From contig NC_081840.1 in NCBI RefSeq assembly GCF_963259705.1, forward strand, positions 99,926,626 to 99,990,625: DNA of 64,000 nucleotides. The letters run 5' to 3'. Positions 56,151 through 64,000 of this stretch are shown in pieces. Position numbers and translations under genes: made by a program. Source of the stretch: Myotis daubentonii. Taxonomy: Eukaryota; Chordata; Mammalia; Chiroptera; Vespertilionidae. Position 1 is the stretch's first letter; each line of letters begins with the position of its first letter. The notes beneath the pieces were generated by a model. It was not told where the DNA came from, did not search any database, and saw nothing but the letters and a program-made list of their open reading frames with translations.

Positions 56151-57475
56151 TTAAAACACGTTCTCTATCGTTTTCCCCCTTTCTGCCTCTTCTGGCATAC
56201 CTGCTATTCAAATATTGTTAAGTTTCACATTGTCCCACAGCTTCCTTAAGTTGTTCTCCTGTTTTTTAATTGTCTTTTGTTTTTGGTTCTCTGAGTGAGT
56301 GACTTTTAAACCCTGTTTTTAATTCAGTAATTTGATCCTCAGCTTCCCTGAATCTGCTGTGTATTCCTTTCGATATGTTCTTTACTTGTGCTATGTCATT
56401 CTTTATTTCTGTTTTCATAATTACTATATCTTTTTCTCATCCTGTTGAGCATTTATACCATCATTATTCTGAACTCTCTATCAGATAAGTTTTTTATCCC
56501 CATTTCATTTATCTCTTCTTCTGGAGAATTCTCTTATTCTTTCATTTGGGGGTTGTTACTTTGTCTCATTTTGGCTGCCTGTTTGGGTAGATCTGTTAAG
56601 CTTCTCATCTAGTGCAGGACAGTGTCAAATGCTATTTCTGACTCACTACATCAGACAGTTCCAAAGCCTCCAGAGACTGACTCTGGCGACAGACTGTTAT
56701 GATTTTGTCTTAAATTGTCCTCAGGCAATCATCCACAGGTGTGGGGAGAGTTTTTTTCAACAGGGTGGGACAATTGCTTCTGCCTGGAGGCTAATTGTTA
56801 TTCTCCATCTCTTCATGGGCCTGAGCAACTCTGCACCTTGGGGCAAGGTATTTTCCAATAGGGTGGATCAGCTGTCTTCTCCCCCTGACACCCCCCCCCC
56901 CCGCAAGGTCCCTGTATAACAAATGTTTGCATGAGAAAGATGACCTCCTTAGCATGAGGGAATGACTCAGCACAGGAAACCAGGGTGTCTGCCTTCTGAA
57001 CTATAGACCTAAAACCACTGATTCTGGCTTCTGCTCACACAGCTCTAGTCCACTCTTCCCTCCCTCTGCCGTAGCATAAGATAGGTGGCTCCACAGGGAA
57101 TTGTGTGTGTTTGCCCTTTAAGAGGGTGCCTGAATTTTGAGCCATTGCTCCCTGACAGATAGTACCCCTGCTGCTTTTCACAGCCAAATGTAGAACCTAG
57201 AGTTCTCAGTGTCACCCCCCCCCCAACAGTTGAGATATCTCTACAGAACTTCAATTGCTGTCTGTTGGAACCCACCAGCCCTTTCATACCTCTGCCCCTT
57301 CTACCATTCTCTATGTAGTCTCCACTTTTGATCCTTGGTTATCTGGATTCTCTCCAGCGAGTCCTCTGTTGTTTATTTGGGAAGTTTTTCTGTACGTTAG
57401 TTCCAGTTTGGTCCTAGGAGCATGTTCATGCAGCATCTATTTATTCCATCAGCATTTTTAATCCCATCTAGTGTG

Positions 57476-57990
57476 TATATCTTTTAAACTAATAGGGAGG
57501 TAAATAGAATGAAAAAAATAATCAAAAAAAGACAAGGAAGAAGAAAAACAGAAAAGAGAAGTATCACAGAATAAGATGTTAGTAATTACAGTGCATATAA
57601 ATTGACAAAATGCTCTAGTTAACAGGAACTGATAGTCATATTGGATAAAAAAACAAAATCTAGTTATATTCTATTTATAAAAAGCATACCTTTAAAAGGG
57701 ATATAGAAAATTTGAAAATAAAAAGGATAAAAAGTGATATGCCTGATAATACTAAAGAAAGGTTGTATTGTGTGGCTATATTAATCTCATGTAAAGTTGA
57801 ATTTGGGGGGTGGGGAAATCTATCCCAGAGACTGAAGGTCACTAAATAAAGATAAAAGGAATGACACTTTTATATTTGTATATATTTAATAATATACTTT
57901 TTATTAAGCAAAAAATAGATAGGACCTCAGAAGAAATAGGCAAATCCATCAACATTGTAACATATAAAATAATCTCTCTTAATAAATGTT
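57476..57990. other. Intronic, nothing recognised
   Basis: A-rich sequence between the L1 and a SINE with no gene seen. Confidence 0.4.
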
Positions 57991-57993
57991 GCA

Positions 57994-58213
57994 CCCTAAC
58001 CGGTTTGGCTCAGTGGATAGAGTGTTGGCCTGCGGACTCAAGGGTCCCAGGTTCAATTCCAGCCAAGGGCATGTACCTTGGTTGCGGGCACATACCCAGT
58101 AGGGAGTGTGCAAGAGGCAGCTGGTCGATGTTTCTCTCTCATCGATGTTTCTAACTCTCTATCCTTCTCCATTCCTCTCTGTAAAAAATCAATAAAATAT
58201 ACTTTTTAAAAAA
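57994..58213 (+). mobile_element. Ves SINE
   Basis: Head CCCTAACCGGTTTGGCTCAG, A box, B box GGTTCAATTCC, GGGCATGTACCTTGGTTGCG and a tail of A. One of the least diverged copies here. No exact duplication seen. Confidence 0.92.
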
Positions 58214-58252
58214 AAGTTGGAACAAGCAGAAAAAATCTATAAAAATATAGAA

Positions 58253-59477
58253 TCTACACTAATAAAAGAGAAACATGGTAATTAGCCGTACATACGCTAC
58301 CCTTCCCATTGGCTAATCAGGACGATATGCAAATTAACTGCCAGCCAAGATGGCAGCCAGCAGCCAGGCAGCTTGAAGTGAACATGAGGCTTGCTTGCTT
58401 CAGTGACGGAGGAAGCCAACGTTCCCCGCCTGCCTTGCCGGCCTCTGAGCTTGCAGTTTGAAACATTGTTAGAAATATAGAAGCTAAACAAAACCCAGAA
58501 ACCTGCTTTCAGCCAGCCAGGAGCTCAGAGCTGGAGTTGAAATACTGTTTTGATTATAGAACCCAAACAAACCAGATACCTGCTTTCAGCAGCCGAGGCC
58601 TAAGAGCTGGAGCCAAGCCTCAGAGCTAAAGCTGGTCCAGAATAAAAAAGAAAAAAAGGAGCAGTTGGGAGCTTCAGTCACCCGCCAGCCTGAAAACAAC
58701 CCTCAGCCCCTCACCCAGACTGGCCAGGCACCCCAGTGGGGACCCCCACCCTGAAGGGTGTGTGACCAGCTGCAAACAGCCATCATCCCCTCACCCATGC
58801 TGGCCAGGTACCCCAGTGGAGACCCCCACCCTGATCCAGGACACCCTTCAGGTCAAACCAGCCGGCCCCCACCCATTCACCAGGCCTCTATCCTATATAG
58901 TAAAAGCGTAATAATGCCTCCCGGCACCAGGATCAGCGTGACAGGGGGCAGCGCCCAAACCCCCTGATAGCCCTGCGGCTCTGTGTATGACAGGGCGGGG
59001 CCACAACCTCCCTATCCGCCCTGCTCTGTGCCTGATAGGGGGGAGCTCCTCAACCCCCTGATTGCCCTGCGGCTCTGTGTATGACAGGGTGCAGTGCCCC
59101 AACACCCTGATCGGCCCTGCTCTGTGTGTGACGGGGTAGAGCCATAACCTCCCATCGGCCCTGCCCTGAGTGTGACAGTGGCGGCGCCCCAACCCCCTGA
59201 TCAGCCCTGCTCTGTGGGTGATAGAGGGCGGCGCCCCAACCACCCCCCTGTCACGCACAGAGCAGGGCCAAACGGGTGGGGCTGGCCGGCCAACCACCTG
59301 TGGCCCCTCCCCCCAGCTGGCCCCACCTCCGACCAGTCCCCCCACTCTGATTGTGAGTGGAGCCGGCCAGCCAACTTCCTGTAGCCCCTCCCCCAGGTTA
59401 GCCCAGCCTGATTGACCCTGATCAGTGTGGGCTGGCCGGACCACACTGGTGCATGAATTCGTGCACTAGGCCTCTAG
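58253..59477 (+). mobile_element. Composite Helitron A+B, 1.23 kb
   Basis: Unit A starts TCTACACTAATAAAAGAG and ends CACCAGGCCTCTA at 58890; unit B starts TCCTATATAGTAAAAGCG, with about seven minisatellite units, then a different tail with CCACCTGTGGCCCCTCCCCC. The hairpin (GTGCATGAATTCGTGCAC) and CTAG close it at 59474-59477. The 3' part of B differs from the other composites, so it may be a recombinant. Confidence 0.9.
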
Positions 59478-59890
59478 TATTTTAATAACAGCATTTACCA
59501 CTGTAATATATGGGACAGCGCATCTCAGAATTATTTTTAAAAATTCTTTAAAAACGTTTTTAAAGCACACAAGGAACATTTACAAAACATGATAACATTT
59601 TTGTCAAATACATCTGGTTTTAACAAATTTCAGTGGATTGGCATCATACTGAATTTTCTGTGATGCCATCAACTATGTGAGTAACAGTATACTTTTTTTG
59701 TACGTTTCAAAATTATTATCTACAAATAACTTGAATCAAAAAACCTGTAAGAATTATCAGAAAATATTTATAATTTTACAGTAATAATATATATCAGAAC
59801 TTGTGTGATATAGCTTAAGTGATACTTTATGGAAACTTAGAGTGTTTAATGCTTATATAATAGGAATAAATGCTGAAAATAACTGTATTC
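59478..59890. other. Intronic, nothing recognised
   Basis: AT-rich, no gene seen. Confidence 0.4.
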
Positions 59891-59894
59891 TTCA

Positions 59895-61560
59895 GAATTA
59901 GAAAAATAAGAGAACACTCCCCAATTAAACTTAAAAGGAAGTAAATATAAATTAATGAAAAGAAAACAAAAGTAAATCAGAGAGGAAATAGTTCAGCTAA
60001 AAATAGATTATATGAAAATACTAACAAAACTGAAAACCGCTGGCAAGATTAACCATGGGAAAGAGATCACAAAGCAGTATCTGGAATGACAAAGGGGATG
60101 TTGTTATACTGTTTCAAGAATGATCATCTTTAAGTTAATATAATTAAATGCTTAGATAAAATGGACAAGTTCTTAGAAAAATATAGTTCACATTGGCTCA
60201 GAAAGGAATACAAACTTGAATAATCTTAAAATGTAAAGGAAAAATGTTCTCACAAAGAAAAATACCAGTTCCATCCAGGTTCTACAGAATAGTCAAGTGA
60301 TAATAGCAAGATCCTCATTAAGGAAACTTGATCTATAATGGCACTGGGGACAGGATGACTATTTCAATAATTGGGGTAGTTGGTTAATTAAATGGAAAAA
60401 AATGAGTTGGATCACTACCTCATATTATTTAGAGAAATCCATTGGGCTGGATTATCGATCTAAATCTATACATAAGGTAAATGTATAGTTGAGGTAAAAC
60501 TATAACACTTCCTAAAGATAGTAGAGTTGGATATTCTTATGACTTTCAGTAAATGTGAAATAAATGTATAAAACAGAGCAACAGATTGGTATATATGAAT
60601 ACATCAAAATTAATAACGTCTTTCACCAACTGATACATAAAGGAAGTGGTGATTAGTATTTAGCACATACAAAGTTCTGTCACACTGAAATAAAGACAAT
60701 TTAATAGAAAATTGGGCAAAGGACTCTAATATGCATTTCATAAAAGAACAAATTCATTTGGCCAATAAGCATAATATAAGATATTCAACCCAGTGAGTAA
60801 TCAGGGAAATCCCTATTAAAACCAAATGAGAAGACATTTCATGCCTCCTACATTTTCAAAAATTAAAAGCCAAACATGTTGCTGTTCATTTTAATATGGA
60901 GGAACTAGGGCACTTAAGCAGTGCTGGTGGTAATGTTAATTGGTGTATCCACTAGAAAAATATTGACATTATTGAAAAAAATTGAAGATGCACATACATT
61001 ATGATCCAGTATCTTCGTTGCTAAGTATGTCTTAAGCCTCTCTACAGAAATATCAGGTGATGTATGATTGTTCCTACAGCCTGTTCATAATAACAAAACG
61101 CTCATATATCTATCAACAGTAGGATGAATACTGGTATATTCATACAATAAAATGTTACATAAATACCAAAAATGAATTAATTACAGCTATGCTTAACAAC
61201 TTGAATTATTCCAGGAATATAATGTTGGAACAAAAAAACTACAGAAGAATATATAGCATGGTTCCAGTTATATAAAGTTCAAGCACATGCAAAATGAAGT
61301 CATATATTGTTTGATGATACAAATACCATACAAGTCCAAAGAAAATGATAAATATAAAATTTAGGGATGAGTGAATAACATGAGAAAATCTTGTCCCAAA
61401 TAATGAGGGACACAGAGTAGATGGAAGAGGTAAGAGTAACTTTATACTTATTGTTTATTTGTACCTTAAACTTATTTTGTAGAATTATTAATACCTAATA
61501 TTAATAATCACATTATGTTTAATAAAACATAATTCTACTCCTGGGTATAAGATGCTCCAA
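59895..61560 (+). mobile_element. Old L1 fragment, sense
   Basis: Sense old L1 ORF2 text such as ACTAACAAAACTGAAAACCG, GAAATCCCTATTAAAACCAA, TGGAGGAACTAGGGCACTTA and AATACTGGTATATTCATACA, strongly decayed. Confidence 0.7.
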
Positions 61561-61809
61561 GATGTATTCATTTATTTCAAGGGGTACAGACAATTTTAAT
61601 AATTCAATATTTTTCTAGATACTAAGTTTGCATGATTTTCTACCTTAATAATTTTTTTGTTTATTGGCCATGTTGTAAGAAGTTTGAGAAAAGCATTGCC
61701 ATGCCTTATATTTTTCTAACTGAAGATATATGTGATGTCTGTTTTTAAAATTGCATTTGTGGATATAACATTTTGTTTCAGAATATTACCACTTTGTTTT
61801 ATTTACCAA

Positions 61810-62215
61810 ACACTTAATAGTGTTTGTGTGTCAGACAATATTCTAAGCACTTTAAAAATGTTAACTCATGCCCTGGCTGGGTGGTTGAGTTGTTTGGAGC
61901 ATCCTCTTGTACGTCAAAAGGTTAAAGGTTCAATTTCTGATTGGGGCAAGTAAAGAAGGCAATCAATGTTTCTCTTTCTGTCTCCCTCTCTACCTATCTC
62001 CCTTCCTCTTAAATCAATTTTTAAAAAACAACATATCCTCGGATGAAGATTAAAAGATATATTACCTCATTTAATCTGGATTAAAACCCTATGAAGAAGA
62101 TATTATTATCATTTTATAGGTAAGGAAACTTGAGGCAGAGATGTTGTTGCCTAAGATCACTAGTAGGTGGAGCCTGTATTCAAATCTAGATAGGCAGCCT
62201 GGCTCCATACCATGT
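61810..62215 (-). repeat. MIR split by a Ves SINE
   Basis: 61810-61869 and 62062-62215 together give an antisense MIR (CAATATTCTAAGCACTTTAA, then CATTTTATAGGTAAGGAAAC and CCTAAGATCACTAGTAGGTG). Confidence 0.82.
61870..62061 (+). mobile_element. Ves SINE inside a MIR
   Basis: Head CCCTGGCTGGGTGGTTGAG, B box GGTTCAATTTC, and the tail CCTCGGATGAAGATTAAAAG shared with the 2.3-kb copy. TTAACTCAT / TTACCTCAT flank it as an imperfect duplication. Confidence 0.88.
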
Positions 62216-62264
62216 GTTTAACCACAAGCTGTAAAAGACCCTATTGATAACATAGGCACCTATG

Positions 62265-64000
62265 ATCTCCCATGCAGTGGGCTTTCTTGTTGTTTTGTTG
62301 ATGGTTTCTTTTGCTGTGCAAAAGGTTTTTATTTTGATGTAGTCCCATTTGTTTATTTTCTCTTTAGTTCCCATTGCCCTAGGAGTGGTATCAGTGAAGA
62401 AATTGCTTTGGCATATGTCTGAGATTTTGCTGCCTGTGGATTCCTCTAATATTTTCATGGTTTCCTGTTTTATGTTTAAGTCCTTTATCCATTTTGAGTT
62501 TATTTTTGCGTGTGGTGTAAGTTGGTGGTCTAGTTTTATTTTTTTTAATGTATCTGTCCAATTTTCCCAACACCATTTATTGAAGAGACTATCTTGACTC
62601 CATTGTATGCTCTTGCCTCCTTTGTCAAATATTAATTGGGCATAGTGGTTTGGGTCGATTTCTGGGTTCTTTATTCTATTCCATTGATCTATATGTCTGT
62701 TCTTGTGCCAGTACCAGGCAGTTTTGAGAACAGTGGCTTTTTAATACAACTTGATATCTGGTATTGAGATCCCTCCTACTTCGTTCTTCTTTCTCAGGAT
62801 TGCTGCAGCTCTTCGGGGTATTTTTTTATTCCAGATTAATTTTCAGAGAGTATGTTCTAGGTCTGTGAAATATGCCAATGGTATTTTAATGGGGAAATGC
62901 ATTGAATCTATAGATTGCTTTGGGTATTGTGGACATTTTAATGATGTTGATTCTACCAGGCCATGAACACAGTATGTTCTCCCATCTGTTTATGTTTTCC
63001 TCTATTTTTTTTTCCAGTGTCCTGTAGTTTTCCAAGTACAGGTTTTTTACCTCCTTAGTTAAGTTTATTCCTAGGTATCTTAATTTTTTTTCATGCGATG
63101 GTAAATGGGATTTTTTTTTTTTTTAGTCTCTCTTTCTGTAAGTTCACTATTGGTATATAGAAATGCCATAGATTTCTTGGCATTAATTTTGTATCCTGCT
63201 ACATTGCCGAATTCATTTATTAAGTCTAATAATTTTTTAATGAAGTCTTTAGGGTTTTCTATGTATAGTATCATGTCATCTGCGAATAATGACAGTTTTA
63301 CGTCTTCTTTTCCAATTTGGATACCTTTTATTTCTTCTTCTTGTGTAATTACAATGTTATCACCGGTAAGAGTTTAATCTCCAATATTTACAGGGAACTC
63401 ATACAACTTAACAAAAGGAAGAAAAACAGCCCAGTCAAGAAATGGGCAATGAACCTAAATAGATACTTTTTGAAAGAAGACATAAGGAAGGCCAAGAGAC
63501 ATATGAAAACATGCTCAAAGTCAATAATAATCCAAGAGATGCAAATCAAAATGACAATGCGGTACCATCTCACACCTGTCAGAATGGTTATCAGCAAATC
63601 AACAAACGACAAGTGCTAGTGAGGAGGCACAGAAAAAGGAACCCTCGTATACTGCTGGTGGGAATGCAGTCTGTTGCAGCCACTCTAGAGAACAATATGG
63701 AGTTTCCTTAAAGATCTAAAAATGAAACTCCCATTTGATCCAGTGATCCCACTTCTAGGAATATATCCAAAGAAACTATAAACACCAATCAGAAAGGATA
63801 TATGTACCCCTATGTTCATAGCAGCACAATTTACCATAGCTAAGATTTGGAAACAGCCTAAGTGCCCATCAGCAAATGAGCGGATTAAAAAACTGTGGTA
63901 CAGCTACACAATGGAATGCCAAGCTGAGATAAAAAGGAAGGAATTCTTACCATTTGCAACAGCATAGATGGAACTGGAGAGCATTATGCTAAGTGAAATA
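62265..64000 (+). mobile_element. L1 with 5' inversion, runs off the window
   Basis: 62265-63366 is antisense ORF2; 63367-64000 is sense ORF2 C-terminus. The inner joint is at about 63366. The inverted part ends at text (CATGGGAGA) that in normal L1 lies just before the start of the sense part, so nearly all of the sequence is accounted for, as expected of twin-priming. The 3' end is outside the window. Confidence 0.85.
63060..63370 (-). pseudogene. L1 reverse transcriptase segment in the inverted part
   Basis: The minus strand reads [15 protein letters not shown], the catalytic F-A-D-D motif of L1 reverse transcriptase, then [16 protein letters not shown] and [12 protein letters not shown], with an A-run frameshift at about 63112-63124. 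It is an inverted fragment and cannot be expressed as ORF2. Confidence 0.85.

Larger units (their letters stand above)
54165..57475 (-). mobile_element. L1 with 5' UTR, ORF1 and 5' half of ORF2
   Basis: On the minus strand: 5' UTR-like sequence (about 57475-56600), ORF1 remnant (about 56580-55745), then ORF2 from 55704 to about 54165, where it stops in the reverse transcriptase domain. The 3' part of ORF2, the 3' UTR and the tail are missing, opposite to ordinary 5' truncation. Several frames are broken. Confidence 0.82.
34225..64000 (+). other. ZEB1: ZEB1 intron 1, 5' part
   Basis: It begins with donor GTGAGT at 34225 and no ZEB1 exon 2 sequence (TNYNTVVETNSD-type coding text) is found before the window ends. 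ZEB1 intron 1 is known to be very long in mammals, so this fits. The first 5 kb are free of young elements; the rest is densely filled with repeats. Confidence 0.85.

Noticed and set aside
4859..59477. An autonomous Helitron or transposase gene
   Set aside because: No Rep HUH motif or helicase motif appears in any open frame; all Helitrons, hATs, the mariner and the piggyBac-like piece are non-autonomous or remnants.

Overview
The window is mammalian nuclear DNA from a bat, almost certainly a vesper bat (Vespertilionidae). The evidence is the mix of interspersed repeats: tRNA-derived Ves-type SINEs, many Helitrons of the HeliBat type (TC 5' ends, 3' hairpin followed by CTAG), several non-autonomous hAT families with intact 8-bp target duplications, SPIN-like hAT elements, a piggyBac-like end, a mariner MITE and bat-type L1 copies, over a background of old MIR, L2, MER5 and L1M. 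The genus cannot be fixed from the sequence alone.

The only host protein-coding sequence I can support is the 5' end of ZEB1 on the + strand. Exon 1 (34167-34224) encodes the diagnostic N-terminus MADGPRCKRRKQANPRRNN and ends in a perfect GTGAGT donor. It sits in a CpG island of about 2.7 kb (roughly 33230-35960) with a G-rich tract and E-boxes just upstream. A second start, ATG AAA G followed by GTAAGT at 36327-36339, has the same splice phase as exon 1 and fits the alternative first exon of the shorter-N-terminus ZEB1 isoform. Everything right of exon 1 is the 5' part of ZEB1 intron 1; everything left is upstream sequence.

Layout. 1-2.3 kb: old MER5, a Helitron end, MIR. 2.1-4.9 kb: L1 fragments with a Ves SINE and a SPIN element. 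4.9-7.6 kb: tandem Helitrons. 7.7-12.7 kb: one old L1 on the minus strand broken by four Helitrons, a microsatellite and a Ves SINE. 12.7-16.9 kb: hAT elements, an old repeat with an unidentified 175-bp retroposed insert, and two Helitrons. 17.0 kb: piggyBac-like end. 19.4-26.1 kb: two composite Helitrons in opposite orientation, an inverted L1, a mariner MITE and a hAT. 27-29.8 kb: L1 3' end, a CHMP3 processed pseudogene holding a hAT, and a Ves SINE. 32.4-39.2 kb: the ZEB1 promoter region, free of young elements. 39-53.8 kb: Ves SINEs, Helitrons, SPIN copies, hAT, old LINEs and microsatellites. 54.2-57.5 kb: 5' part of an L1. 58-64 kb: Ves SINEs, a composite Helitron, an old L1, MIR, and a 5'-inverted L1 that runs off the window.

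I found no new multi-gene system. The most useful observations are the two ZEB1 first exons with matching phase, a composite Helitron lineage with one conserved internal junction and a damaged internal 3' hairpin, compensatory changes in Helitron terminal hairpins, an unassigned retroposed insert with a perfect 11-bp duplication, and datable nesting of elements.
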